64,000 nucleotides of DNA from Prorocentrum cordatum (GCA_963575745.1 CAUYUJ010017918.1:143501-207500); one strand, 5' to 3'; positions 1-11,349 are shown, counted from the first letter of the stretch. The notes: generated by a model not told the origin, from the sequence alone. A program made the numbers and translations.

Positions 1-1530
1 AAGGCTTGCGCAGCAGCACGAGGTCCGCGCGCTGCATGACATACATCATCCTCGGCAAGCTGACGGCGACTCACCCAGGCGTTGACATGCGGCTGTGAAT
101 CGACGACCTGTCCCAGCAGGTTGTAGGCTCGCGGCGGCACATCAGGACAGTGCTAGTGCAGGTGCTCAGGCAGACTAGTGACCTTCTCGGCAGCGAGGGG
201 TCTCAGGTGGCGAGTAAGAACGTCGTCATCTGCTCCAGGCACCAAAACGCGAAGCATATCGTCGCCCGTCTCCTCCGGCACGGCGTCCAGGCCACAACTG
301 CCCTGCAAACCAGCTTCCCGTGGGTCGACTCAGGGGCAGGAAGGCGTGCGCGGGCCACCCAGAGGAAGCGAGTGAGCAAGGCGACCGCCATGCACGGCCG
401 CATCATTCGTTTTGCCAGGGCGAGTCGGCGCTACAGGCCGACGATGAAGCTGGAGGCTGCAGGAGCTCAGCCTGCAGGCCATAACGGTCATCAAGTTTAC
501 GGAGCGCATGGCTCGGCCATGCTGAGCATGAGGAGGCGTCTGGGACATGTCGCGAGTTCTGCCCGACGAGGGCGGTGCCTGACGACGGAGCTGGACTTAA
601 GGTACGTCGACCAGGACCCAGGCTACCGCCTCCCGTGCGACAGTCTGAAGATGTGGTTGCAGGCTTGGTTTAGTGAGAAGCATCTGCTTGCTGGCATTCA
701 GCTTGCCTGGCCTGCAGTGGTCAAGCAATTCAGAGGTATAGCCCCGTCGCTGCGCAGCAGGAACGTGCGCGGCCCACTTTCAGCAGTCATCACATATCTT
801 TTGCAGTGCGATTGGGACCCCGGGTCGGCCACAAAGTGGGGGACCAAGCCTTGCGGAGCTGAGGACCGCAAGGCTTTCATTTTCGACGGGGACCTCGGGC
901 CTGACACAGATTTTAGCGACCTCATACATGAGTTCGATTTCGCCGTCAAGCGCAGGCAGTGGGAAGCTGCCGCGACCCAATTATGTGGCGGTGGGCCGGG
1001 GCACGGGGTCGACAACATATCTTATCGTAACTATATCCAATCTTTAGGGCGGGCCCACAAGGGGCACCAGCTAGCGGAGCTTATGCTCTGCATCCCGGCA
1101 GGTGGCTCATGGCCGCTGCAGAGAGTCTCTGACGAAGTGGGGGGCCTCGAGAGCACTCACTTTGTGCCCTAGGTGCAAGGAAGCCCCTGAGACGCAGTTT
1201 CATCGGTGCTGGGCCTGTCCGAAAAACGTAGGTTCACCTGCCTTCGCAGCGTCAGAGCGTCTAGAGGCGGAGGCTTATAGCCAACACGAGTCGGAACCCT
1301 GTTTTTGGCTGAGGGTCCTTTTGCCCTCGGAGTGGACATCCACTCCAGCTCCAGCGAGCGAGCCCTCCTGGCTCGCCAGCGGGGCCGAGGGCCCCGTAAG
1401 GTCTGGGTCGCTAGGCACAGGCTCAGCGGCCAAGCCACTACTTCTCTTCGGCGACGCTAGCGGGGGCCCAGAGTCGAGAAGCGAGGGCCTTCGCAGAGTT
1501 GGCACCGGAGTTGTTGCAGTGTCTTCTTTC
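1..1530 (+). pseudogene. LINE-like reverse transcriptase relic, 5' part (RT end, Cys knuckle, first half of RNase H)
   Basis: A retrotransposon protein that enters the window already inside its RT palm. In frame from about base 36 I read a segment ending MRL-stop-IDDL: the RT active-site motif (x-I-D-D) at 99-107, with an in-frame TGA at 96-98 where the usual aromatic residue of YxDD would be. The frame stays open to 1172 and has the look of the linker seen in dinoflagellate LINE-like proteins. At a G-run near 1138-1145 the frame shifts by one base and continues as a Cys/His knuckle (CPRCKEAPETQFHRCWAC, 1162-1217), then the first RNase H strand with the catalytic Asp in LFGDASGG (about 1443-1465). 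It is broken at 1530 by a TIR element insertion; the other half resumes at 4784. One stop, one frameshift and one insertion make it a pseudogene. Family assignment is by motif recognition; sub-clade is not determined. Confidence 0.78.
1523..1530. repeat. Left target-site duplication CTTCTTTC
   Basis: Eight bases, CTTCTTTC, directly before the left TIR of the composite insertion; the same eight bases follow the right TIR at 4776-4783. An 8-bp duplication is typical of hAT-type DNA transposons, but the superfamily is not proved. Confidence 0.75.
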
Positions 1531-1921
1531 GAGAACGGGGGATTGTGGAGTCGCTGGGGTTCCACAGCGCGCGCGCGAGGGTTTCACGCTGAGTTCGCGA
1601 CTGTTTCTGTGCAAACTCTGCTCAGTGTCGTAATGGCACTGGCAATTGTAATGGCAATGGTAATGGTAATGGTAAAGGTAAAGGTAAAGATAAAGGTAAA
1701 GGTAATGGTAATGGTAACGGTAATGTGAATGGGAATGGGAATGGGAATGGGGATGGTAATGGTAATGGTATTGGGAATGGAATGGGAATGGGAGTGGGAG
1801 AGATTGAGAGAGAGAAAGAGAGAAAACGAGAAAGGAAACATCAGCAGAATGATGAGGAACAACGTGAAATATCGTAAATTTTCGTCTAAAATCCACAGCG
1901 ACTCCACAATCCCCCGGCCTC
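1531..1921 (+). mobile_element. TIR element, copy A (391 bp, non-coding)
   Basis: Begins GAGAACGGGGGATTGTGGAG and ends with the inverted form of GAGGCCGGGGGATTGTGGAG; the TIRs match over 26 bp with two differences. The first about 100 bp is GC-rich and unique, followed by a short run of AATGGN hexamers (about 1633-1795), a GA-rich stretch, and a conserved about 100-bp right end. It encodes no transposase, so it would depend on an enzyme made elsewhere. The next base begins a second copy with no spacer. It sits inside the RNase H domain of a retroelement. Confidence 0.72.
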
Positions 1922-2035
1922 GAGAACGGGGGATTGTGGAGTCGCTGGGGTTCCACAGCGCGCGCGCGAGGGTTTCGCGCTGAGTTCGCGACTGTTTCTG
2001 TGCAAACTCTGCTCAGTGTCGTCGTCCTCCTCCTC

Positions 2036-2088
2036 CTCCTCCGCCTCCTCCTCCTCCTCCTCCTCCTCCTCCCTCTCCCCCTCCTGCT
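2036..2088 (+). repeat. CCT microsatellite
   Basis: TCC/CCT trinucleotide run inside copy B of the TIR element; absent from copy A. Confidence 0.9.
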
Positions 2089-2113
2089 ACCTCTCTGCGT
2101 TTTTTTTTTTTTT

Positions 2114-2219
2114 TTTTTTTTTCTCCTGGCGCCCCCCCCCAGAAAAAAGAATAAGTTTTGTTTTGGTTTTTGATTTTTTTCTTCCTGGGGGGAAGGGGGG
2201 GCGCCAGGAGAAAAAAAAA
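2114..2219. repeat. Small foldback sequence
   Basis: Left arm is a T-run followed by CTCCTGGCGCCCCCC; right arm is GGGGGGCGCCAGGAG followed by an A-run (2195-2219). The arms are about 25 bp and near-perfect inverse copies around a T-rich loop. The word TGCG lies just outside on both sides. Possibly a tiny foldback element nested in copy B. Confidence 0.65.
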
Positions 2220-2423
2220 GGAATGCGACGTGGCCACATCTGCCCCCCCCCCTAGAAGAATTCCTATTGGACGCCCCCATAAGAAGGATTCACAGTGAAA
2301 TCCTCGACAGAAGTGTTCCGATCGAAACCCTCCACTGAATGATTCCTACCGAAATCCCGAAATCCTCCACATGTGGATTCCTACTGAAACCCTCCACTGA
2401 ATGATTCCTACTGAAATCCTTGA

Positions 2424-4610
2424 ATGGCAATGGCAATGGCAATGGCAATCGTAATGGTAATGACAATGGTAATGGTACTGGTAATGGTTACGGTAATGAT
2501 AGTGGTAACGGGGTAGCGAGGCAATAACAATGGCAATGGCAATGGCAACGGTAATGGTAATGGCAATGGCAATGGGAATGGCAATGACAATGGTAATGGT
2601 AATGGCCATGGCAATGGTAATGGTAAGGGTAGAGGTAAAGGTAAAGTTAAAGGTAATGGTAAATGGTAATGGTAAGGGTAATGGCAATGGCAGGGGCAAT
2701 GGTAATGGTAATGGAAGTGGGACTGGGAACGGGAACGGGAATGGAAATGATAGTGGTAGTGGTAATGGTAATGGCACTGGAAATGGCACTGGAAATGGTA
2801 ATGGGAACGGAAATCGTAATCGTATTGGGAATGGGAATGAGAACTTTAATGGTAATGGCAGCGGTAGTCTCATGGTAATGGTAACGCTAATGGTAATGGG
2901 AATGGGAGTGGAAATGGTACTGGCAATGGTAATGGTAGTGACGAATGGCAATGGCAATGGTGATGGTAATGGTAGTGACAGAGGAAATGGTGATGGTACT
3001 GGTAATGGTAATGGTAACGGTCACGGTAAGGGGGTAGCGATTGGCAATGGCAATGACAATGGCAACGGTAATGACAATGGCAATGGGATTGGCAATGGCA
3101 ATGACAATGATAATGACCATGGCAACGGCAATGGTAAATGCAATGGTAATGGTAATGGTAATGGTAATGGGAACGGGAATGTGAATGGGAGAAAGAACGG
3201 GAACGGGAATGGAAATGGTAGTGGTAGTGGAAACGGAAATGGGAATGATAAGGGTAAGGGTAAAGGTAAAGGTAGAGGTAAAGGTAATGGAAATGATACT
3301 GATAATGGTGTGGTAAAGGTAATGGTCATGAGAATAGGAATGGCAATGGAAATGGTGCTGACAATGGTAATGGTAGTGGCTAGTGGCAATGGCAATGCGA
3401 ATGGTAATGGTAATGACAGAGGTAATAGTAATGGTACTGGTAATGGTAACGGTAATGATAGTGGTAACGAGGTGGCGACTGGCAATGGCAATGACAATGG
3501 CATTGGCAACGGTAATGATAATGGCAATGGCAATGGCAATGGTAATGGCCATGGCCATGGCAATGGTAATGGCAATGGTAATGTGAATGGGAATGGGAAC
3601 GGGAATGGGAATGTGAATGGGAATGGGAACGGGCATGAAAATGGCAATGGTAGTGGTAACGGAAATGGGAATGGAAAGGGTAAATGTAAAGGTAGAGGTA
3701 AAGGTAATGGTAATGGCAATGGCAGTTGTAATGGTAATGGGAATGGTAAAGGTATTGGGAATGGGAATGTGAATCGGAATGGTAATGGTAATGGCAATGG
3801 TAATGGTAGTGGCGGAGGGCAATGGCAATGGCAATGGTAATGGTAATGGTGGTGGCGAGTGGCAATGGTAATGGCAGTGGCGAATGGCAATGGCAATGGC
3901 AATGGCAATGGTAGTGGGAATGGCAATGACAGTGGTAATGATAATGGTACTGGAAATGGTAATGGTGACGATAACGGTAATGGTAATGGTTATAGCAATG
4001 GTAACGGGGTGGCGACTGGCACTGGCAATGGCAACGGCGATGGCAATGGTAATGGTAATGGGACTGGCAATGGCAATGGCAATGGGAATGGCAACGGCAA
4101 TGGCAATGGCAATAGCAATGGCCATGGCAATGGTAATGGTCATGGTCATGGTCATGGTATGGTCATGGTAATGGTAATGGGAATCGTAGTGGTACTTGGA
4201 ACGGGAACGGGAATGGAAATGGTAGTGGTAATGATAATGGCAATGGTAATGGAAATTGTACTGGTAACGTTAATTCGAATGGCAATGGTGATGGGAATGG
4301 GAATTGTAATGGTGATGGCAGCGGTAATGGTAATGGTAATGGCAATTGTGTTGGTAATGCCAATGATAATGGCAATGGTAATGGCAGTGGCGAATGGTAA
4401 TGGCAATGGTAATGGCAATGGCAATACCATGGCAATGGCAACGGCAATGGCAATGATAATGGCAATTGTAATGGCAATGGTAATGGCACTGGCAATTGTA
4501 ATGGCAATGGTAATGGCAATGGTAAAGGTAAAGATAAAGGTAACGGTAATGGTAATGGTAACGGTAATGTGAATGGGAATGGGAATGGGAATGGGGATGG
4601 TAATGGTAAT
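2424..4610 (+). repeat. AATGGN hexanucleotide minisatellite, about 2.1 kb
   Basis: Runs of AATGGT, AATGGC and AATGGG with scattered AAAGGT and interspersed longer duplications. It keeps most reading frames free of stops, giving spurious Asn-Gly, Pro-Leu or His-Tyr polymers; none is a gene. Confidence 0.95.
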
Positions 4611-4775
4611 GGCATTGGGAATGGAATGGGAATGGGAGTGGGAGAGATTGAGAGAGAGAGAGAGAGAGAGAAAAAAAAAACGAGAAAGGAAACATCAGCA
4701 GAATGATGAGGAACAACGTGAAATATCGTAAATTTTCGTCTAAAATCCACAGCGACTCCACAATCCCCCGGCCTC

Positions 4776-4783
4776 CTTCTTTC
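4776..4783. repeat. Right target-site duplication CTTCTTTC
   Basis: Second copy of the 8-bp duplication. Removing one copy plus both TIR elements puts the two halves of the RNase H frame back in register (inference from codon phase on both sides). Confidence 0.75.
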
Positions 4784-5725
4784 AGTCCTTTTGTTATTGA
4801 TGCCTCCATTCGAGGCCCTCTTCCTGGCCGCCGTCAGACAGTCCCGAGGGGAGAGCTGACGGGGCTAACTGTTGCAGTTGAATTTAGTGCTGGCCATATG
4901 ACCTACACTACCGACAACGAATCGGTGATGATTGGCTGGCACCAGCAGCGTTTTGATCGCCCCCAGGGCGACAACGCCGATCTGTGGCCCAAGCTTGGCA
5001 GATTGCGCACCAGTCGGAATTTTGACCAAGTCACCGTGCTGCAGGTCTCGTCACACCAGTCCGCTCGCGAGCTTGCCGACTCGAGTCTCTCGTGGATGGC
5101 TTTCGGGAACGAAGCTGCGGACGAGATGGCGGGGCTGGCCGCTTCAGAGGCGCGTGTGCCAGCTTCTTTGCGGCACAAGGTCGCCCGCTCGGAGCAGATG
5201 GCCAGGTTGGTACGCCGTAGCATGTTGCGTGCCACCCTGGAGGCGATCGCAGAGGAAAAGCGTTGTGGTGCTCGCGCCTTGGGGAAAAAGTCTCGTTACT
5301 CCCCCCCCTCTGCATCTGCCCTTGCTTTCTTCTCCTCCTCCCACTCTTTGTTGTCCGAGGATGGAAAAAATTACCTGAGATGTCGTGAAAACGCGTCTCA
5401 GGCCTCCTTGACAGAGTGGAGGCACAGCCAGTGTTTCGAGCTAATTCAACAAGACCAGTATTTCTCACGGGCGCCGAAGGGTCAGTGTGTGCACATCGGA
5501 GGTCGTTGGGCTCACCCCAGCCATCATCTCCTGTATAGTCACAAGTTGAATATTTGGGTGTGCAGCTCGTGTGGATTTTATGGTTGCCAGCAGATGCGTG
5601 GTTTAATTTCAGAGTGTATGCGTCTCCCGAGCTTCCCCCAGAGAGGCGTTGTCACATCACGCCGACCAGGAGAAGTTATATCGAGAGAATTCTCAAGGGC
5701 TTACGGCCCAAGTATTGAAGTTTGA
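4784..5725 (+). pseudogene. LINE-like RT relic, 3' part (second half of RNase H and C-terminal Cys cluster)
   Basis: Continues the protein broken at 1530 in the same codon phase. The remaining RNase H landmarks are visible: the Glu in PRGELTGL (about 4845-4865), an Asp in YTTDNESV (about 4903-4925), a HQSA segment (about 5055) and the last Asp region GNEAADEMAGLAA (about 5107-5143). Together with the Asp at 1443-1465 these are the D-E-D-D/H set that cleaves RNA in RNA-DNA hybrids. The tail has a Cys-rich motif, WVCSSCGFYGC then SEC (about 5550-5620), as expected at the end of dinoflagellate LINE-like proteins. The frame is open to a TGA at 5723-5725. The open frame extends leftward into the TIR element, but that part is not native. 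Not functional here because upstream parts are broken. Confidence 0.75.
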
Positions 5726-5839
5726 GTTTCTGTGTTGGTCCTTCCCTAGCAGTGTATGGGCGAGGATCACAAGCCTAATTCAACCCGAGCAGACGGCTTG
5801 GGTGGTGGTTGGGTCATGCCACTTCGCTTCGCGATCGGT

Positions 5840-6030
5840 CCTATCCTATCCTATCCTATCCTATCCTTCTTCTCCTCCTCCTCCGCCTCCGCCTCCCCCT
5901 CCTCCCCCGCCTCCTCCCCGCCACCTCTTCTTCTTCTTCTTCTTCCTCCTCCTCCTCCTCCTCCTCTTCCCCCTCCTCCTCCTCTCCTCCTCTTCCTCCT
6001 CCTCCTCCTCCTGCTCCTCCTACCCCTCAC
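5840..6030 (+). repeat. CTATC pentamer run and CCT-rich microsatellite
   Basis: Five CCTAT units at about 5843-5866 followed by CCT/CTT trinucleotides. Lies just beyond the retroelement; no gene seen. Confidence 0.9.
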
Positions 6031-6074
6031 CATCACCATCACAAGTACTATCAAAGTCATAATCAAGATAAATA

Positions 6075-6087
6075 GTAGCATCGCCAC

Positions 6088-6122
<35 letters not shown>

Positions 6123-6180
6123 GCATCAGCATCAGCATCAGCATCAGCATCAGCATCAGCATCAGCATCAGCATCATCAT

Positions 6181-6221
<41 letters not shown>

Positions 6222-6489
6222 TCAACATCATCATCATCAGCATCATCATCATCATCACCACCGTCATCGTCATCGTCCTCATCACCATCATTATCATCAG
6301 CATCATCAGCATCATCAGCATCATCATCAGTACCATCATCATCATCATCATCATCAACATCATCAGTATCATCATCATCAACATCAGCAACAGCATCATC
6401 ATCATCAGCATCATCATCATCAGCATCATCAGCATAATCAGCATCAGCATCAGCATCAGCATCAGCATCAGCATCAGCATCAGCATCAG

Positions 6490-6571
<82 letters not shown>

Positions 6572-6572
6572 T
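6075..6572 (+). repeat. CAT/CAG trinucleotide microsatellite, about 0.5 kb
   Basis: Nearly pure CAT interspersed with blocks of CATCAG. Similar in make-up to the array at 29,245-29,960. The long Asp-, Ile- or Met-rich frames here are by-products. Confidence 0.95.
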
Positions 6573-7600
6573 CCCCCCCCCCCCGCCCTCGAAGAGAGCA
6601 GGCGGGGCGCGCCCACGAACAGGGCGGGGGCGGGGATGGGAGATGGCAGGGGGCGCGGGTCGTTGCAGACACCGGCCCCCGAATGGCGGACGGGGTGGGG
6701 CGGGTTCCCACGGGGGGGGCGCGGAGGGGGGGGGGGGATAGGGAAAGGGGGGGGATGTGCCACCCCATAGCGTACAGAAACTACCCTGCTGGTCGACCAG
6801 GGAGCTCGGCGTGCGAGCAAACGCCCCCGCGCCCCAGCATTTGGGACACTCGCGCGCCCATGCGCAACATATGCTAGTTGAGCCCCTCGCCTCCCTGACC
6901 GAGAAAACGACGTGCTGTATACATAGCCTCCGTCGGATGCGCGCTTGTGTAAAGTGCGCATTGCTCTGCCATCGCCGCAACGCTGAGGGTCGACGGGGAC
7001 TCCGCTGTCGACATACAAGGCATTTGGAACGTCATGCCACGAATGAACCTCAGACGCTACCCCGGGACGCATGGCACACAAAGCAAACTCAAAGAAACAT
7101 AATCCTCGAATTCGAAGGGTTCGGGTTGGCCTGACGAGGGTGTCCAGAAACATACCCAAACCGAAATCGGACGCGAACTCCCGATGCAAACATCCCACGA
7201 AAAGTGGGCCACCCGAATTCACTTGGGGCGGGTCCTGACCAGCAGCTGCGAAAATGGGGGCTGCTGTGACAGCGCACCCCCTCCCCGAACATGCAGCAGT
7301 GACCAAACGAGGAATGCGGGGCGCAAGTCGGTGCCCAAATCCCCCAAACCTGGGCGCAAGCTTAGCGGAAAAAAAACAAAAAGGAACATGCCCAAGCACA
7401 GCGTGGAATTTACCGCTGGTTTCTTGATTTGTGATCGACCCGGGCGTGCAACCCAAATTCTGGATTCAATTCGGCCGCCGCTTGTCGAATCGGGTGTCCT
7501 CTTTCCAACGACGTACATTTTGATGTCGGGGGCGCCTCCTTAATCTTTGACGCCCCCTGGGAGCGCCCACTGCTGGCACGGGGCCCCTGGCCACACGAAT
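6573..7600. other. No gene recognised
   Basis: About 1 kb of ordinary-looking GC-rich DNA with a G/C homopolymer patch near 6573-6760. I see open frames on both strands but no motif or family. Confidence 0.6.
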
Positions 7601-7611
7601 GCCGTAGGCGA

Positions 7612-7673
7612 CCGGAGAAGGAGGAGGAACAGGAGGAGGCGGAGAAGGAGGAGGAGGAGGAGGTGGAGAGGGA

Positions 7674-7704
<31 letters not shown>

Positions 7705-7875
7705 GGAGGAGGAGGAAGAGGAGAGGGAGGAGGAGTAGGGAAGAGGAGGAGGAGGGGGAGGAGGAGGAGCAGGAGGAGGAGAAGGAGGAGAAGGAGGAGG
7801 AGGAAAGGGGACAAGGATGAGGACGAGGAGGAGGAGGAGGAGGAGGTGGAAGAGGAGGAGGAGGAAGAGGACGTG
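7612..7875 (+). repeat. GGA/GAG purine-rich microsatellite
   Basis: Continuous GGA/GAA trinucleotides; a polypurine tract of this length can form triplex-type structures (known property, not shown here). Confidence 0.92.
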
Positions 7876-9055
7876 TCGCGTAAACCCTTCGGAAAAAAAA
7901 CCCTCCAATGTGGGACGGGGGAGGGAGGGTAGGAGGACAGGGAGAGCGTGCAGAGCGGAACGGAGATCGACGGGACAGCGAGGCCCTCGCAGAGGGGCCA
8001 AGACCAGAGAGTCCTTGGACAGTCATCCTGCTACCATAATGAACGCAGAATGAGGAACGGAGGGGCCTGTCTGGCCACGGCGGGCCTAGGCCAAAGCAAG
8101 TCCCAAGACACAAATGTGTAAGGAACAGCCCGAAAATTCAAGCCTCTTCTGAGCCCAGTGGTCTTATTTCAACGTGTTGGCTGTCCTTCACCTCGTCGCC
8201 GTCCTCGCCGCCACCCTCCTCCCTGTTCGTCTCCTCATCCTCCTTTCTGATGCTCCGACTGGCATCCCGCGACCCTCCACGCAACCGAAGACGACAATTC
8301 GGCTGCAGGGTGCCCCAAGGCCCATATTTCGTATTGTCTTCGAACCGTGGGTTGTTTTCTGCGGCTCGCTGAGGGCCCCCACACAGGCCACTGGCAGAGC
8401 GCTCAGCCGTGGACGTCCGCGCGGTGGTCGCGCGTCGAGGCAGCGCGAACCTGCCTGCGGCCCCCAAGTGGTGCTTTGAAGCGCCCGATGTCTCCGAGGG
8501 TCAGAGCCGTGTGCGACCGCGGAAGGCTTCAGACGCAAGAGGGTCGCGTTCACGATCCACTTGCGAGTATCCTGGTCGAAACCTTCCTCATCAAAGGCGG
8601 TGGCCACGTCGCCGTCGAGGCTGGCACCGGAGCTCCTGCACGAAAGCCAGCGGCCGAGGCCAGAATCCCATGCAGCATACGTCCAAACACCTCGATCCCT
8701 TCCCCGGATGGAGCACCGCACCCTGCTGCGCTGCTCTCGACGCGCTGCTCCTCCTGCCCCCGGACGTGTGGGGCCCCCCGGCCGAGGCCGCGGCCCCACG
8801 CTAACGTTCTCCTCGAGGGGCATGCGGCGCATGTAGTTCTCGGGGCCCAGGGTCAGGTTCCGGCCTCCGCGGCCGGAGACAAAGGGGCGGGCGGGCGGGC
8901 GGGGGGACGAGGCGGCAGAGGAAGGACGACGAGAAGGGAGGAGGGTTGGAAAGAGGGTTTTTTGTTGCCCTTCTGCCACGGCGCAGTCGCGTGCTGAGGG
9001 CAGCAGGGACGAGGAGGCGGATGAAGAGGGGAAAAGGACCGCCCCCGCTCTGGAA
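7876..9055. other. GC-rich DNA with an unproved frame on the minus strand (8188-8979)
   Basis: The minus frame 8979-8188 (263 codons) includes a stretch around 8510-8615 that reads ATAFDEEGFDQDTRKW, with a more protein-like composition than its surroundings. No family recognised, no conserved start context and no neighbour to support it. The rest of the segment shows nothing I can name. Confidence 0.3.
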
Positions 9056-9057
9056 AC

Positions 9058-9262
9058 TATCCTCTCCTCCTCCTTTTCCTCCTCCTCCTCCTCCTCGTCC
9101 TCCTCGTCCTCCTCCTCCTCGTCCTCCTCCTCCTCTTCCTCCTCCTCCTCCTCCCCCTCCCCCTCCCCCTCCTTCTCCTCCTCCTTCCCCTACTCTGCCT
9201 CCTCCTCCTCCTCCTTCCCCTACTCTGCCTCCTCCTCCTCCTCCTCCTCCTCGCCATTAAAA
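9058..9262 (+). repeat. CCT microsatellite
   Basis: CCT/CGT trinucleotides with an internal duplication of a segment containing CCTTCCCCTACTCTGCCT. Confidence 0.92.
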
Positions 9263-9539
9263 ATCCTAGTCATCCTCCTCCTCGCCATGCCCCTTCTCTC
9301 CTCTCGTCCTCCTCCTCTTTGGTTTCCTCCTCCGCTGCTGTTTCAGATTCCCATACTCCTCCTCCTCCTCAGACTGATCTGCCAACACTATTGACACAAC
9401 TGCTGCACATATTGCTGCTGCTTCCAACAATTAGATTGATGTTCCTCCCCATCATGATCCCCGTGCCCGCTCTTCTTGCACATCCGCATTTGTCATGATT
9501 CCTTACTCGTCAGAATGGGGCGAACGGTCATGCATTGTG

Positions 9540-9800
9540 CGCTATTGTTGTTGCTGTTGTCGTTAACGTTGTCGTTGTCGCTGCTGTTGGTGTTACTGCT
9601 GCTGTTGTTGTTGCCGTCGTCATCGTTGATGGTTTCGTGTTTGTTTGTTATTGTGTTTGGCTGTGCTGGTGGTTCTGGTGGTGCTGTTGTTGTTGATGAT
9701 GTGGTTGGTGTAAGCATGGTGGTTGCTGCTTGATGCTGTTGCTGGTGTTGGTGTTGTTGTTGCGATGTTGGTGTTGTGGTGGTTGGTGTTGCTGTTGTTA
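9540..9800 (+). repeat. GTT/GCT trinucleotide microsatellite
   Basis: Degenerate GTTGTTGCTGTTG repeats, interrupted near 9620-9660. Confidence 0.85.
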
Positions 9801-10039
9801 TTGAACTCTCACTTCAGAAGACTGAATATTGTGGATGCCCCCTCCAACGCACATGCAAGTTTTCAAATTGACGTGCCCCTTCCTTCGCTCGCACCCTGCT
9901 GTTCCTAACCTTCTTTTGGTTGGGTTCTCGTTTTGCATAGAGCCGCGAGCTGCCCACTTCCTTTTCCTTCTCCTTTTCCTCCCACCCACTCCAGCTCTCC
10001 TCTCGGCTTTCTCCTTTCGCATCACCCCTGTGGGCTGCG

Positions 10040-10787
10040 ATGTGTGGAACCGCCGTTACTTTCGAAGGCCGTTGTGGGGGCCAACACTGGGGCCCCCAAC
10101 GCAGATCCCAGACAAACCTCGCAACCCCTGGGAGGGGCTGCGAATTATTAAACGGTCACCAGATTCGAGGGCGTGCTGTGGGGGGCCAAGACGATAGGGA
10201 CGCAGGCCCAAACGGAACCTCGCAATCCTTGGGGGGCTGCGAAATGTGAAATTGTCGCCACGTTCGAGGTCTGCTGGTGGGGGCGGTGGCCAACGCAGTG
10301 GGGTCCCACGCAGACCCAAGCGGGACCTCGCCATCCCTCGGGGGGCTGCGACGTGAGAAACTGTCGCAATATTCGAGGGCTGCTGGGCCGGGGGGCAACG
10401 CAGTGGGGCCCCACGCAGACCCGAACGGGACCTGGCCATCACAAGGGGGCTGCGACGTGCGAAACTGGTGCCACTTTCGAAGGCTGTTGCGGGGGTCAAC
10501 AAAGGGAGGCCCCACGCAAATCCAAACGGGACCTCGCCATCCCTGGGGGCGGGGCTTTGAGCTGTGAAACTGCCACCACGTTCGATGGCTGCTGGGAGGG
10601 CCAGCACAGTGGGGTCCCACGCCGACGCACACGGGGCCTCGCCATCCCTGGGGGGCGCTGCAACATTTGAAAGTGTCGCCATCCTCGGGAGCGGCTGGGT
10701 GGGGGGGATCATCACAGTGGGGCCCCTCGCTGATCCCTGCGGGGGGGGGGCTGCGAGGTGTGCAACTGCCGCCATCCTCAAGGGCTG
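10040..10787 (+). repeat. Satellite of about 104 bp, array 1 (about 7 copies)
   Basis: Each unit contains the words GAAACTGTCGCCA, TTCGAGGGCTGCTGGG, CCCACGCAGACCC and CGGGACCTCGCCATCCCTGG in that order, at 95-110 bp spacing. Units are diverged by substitutions and small indels. The same family lies inverted at 32,255-33,095. Frames through it are by-products. Confidence 0.88.
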
Positions 10788-11345
10788 GCGGCGCGCCTGC
10801 GCGCGTTTGGTGCTCGCGCTAAGGAGGTGCAGGAAAGAAGCGGAGAGGCTGGCGGTCGAGATCGGCCTTGACCGCTTCTCACACTAGTAGCGGGAACTTT
10901 TAATTGTCCGAGGCGCTGCAGCAACCGGGAGCACTGGCCGCGCAGGTGTTGAGCATCTCGGCATGGAGAAACGCGACATCGCACTGTCTGGTTGCTTATC
11001 CGCCTATGTAACCTTATCGTGCCCATGCTCCATCATCTCGTTTTTTTCTGCCGAGGTGATTGTTCTTCCATCCCGATTAATTAAATTTGTCCCTCCTTCC
11101 TAATACCATGCCTCATGGCCTGGTGTACATCATCTGTTCCGCGAACCGTCCATGCACGACATGAACATCCGCTGTGCACTGTTTCTTGCAGGGTTGCTGT
11201 CGCACTGTTGCCGGCACACCTCATGTCATCCGTTGGTGCCGATGGGTCGGGCACGTCGCAGGGTGATTTGTACCAGGGTCACTCTTAAAGCTCGAACTGG
11301 CCCCCTGGCCCTCGAACTATGACAACAACGGCTCCCACCTAATAC
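10788..11345. other. No gene recognised
   Basis: Non-repetitive stretch of mixed composition. No motif recognised on either strand. Confidence 0.6.
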
Positions 11346-11349
11346 GTTC

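Larger units (their letters stand above)
1922..4775 (+). mobile_element. TIR element, copy B (2,854 bp, swollen by minisatellite)
   Basis: Homologous to copy A: its first 102 bp differ from A at about one base, and its last about 280 bp match A's right half including the terminal inverted repeat. Between these ends it carries a CCT run, a small foldback (2114-2219), short repeats with the word CCTCCACTGAATGATTCC (2320-2420) and about 2.1 kb of hexamers. Followed by the second CTTCTTTC (4776-4783). No transposase. A and B sit head to tail with a single outer target duplication, which suggests a tandem duplication after insertion rather than two insertions (inference). Confidence 0.7.

Noticed and set aside
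2530-3840. 436-codon Asn-Gly-rich frame
   Set aside because: It is the AATGGN minisatellite read as codons; most frames of the tract are open.
1531-4783. Reading the TIR insertion as a spliceable introner
   Set aside because: The right edge does look like a 3' splice site (CTTCTTTCAG), but using it with the GA at the left edge would shift the RNase H frame, and the exact-excision ends are not GT/GC/GA-AG.
8138-8467. A minus-strand frame containing RLRLRGG, reminiscent of the ubiquitin C-terminus
   Set aside because: Only seven residues match, with no ubiquitin fold sequence before them; chance in Arg/Gly-rich DNA is more likely.
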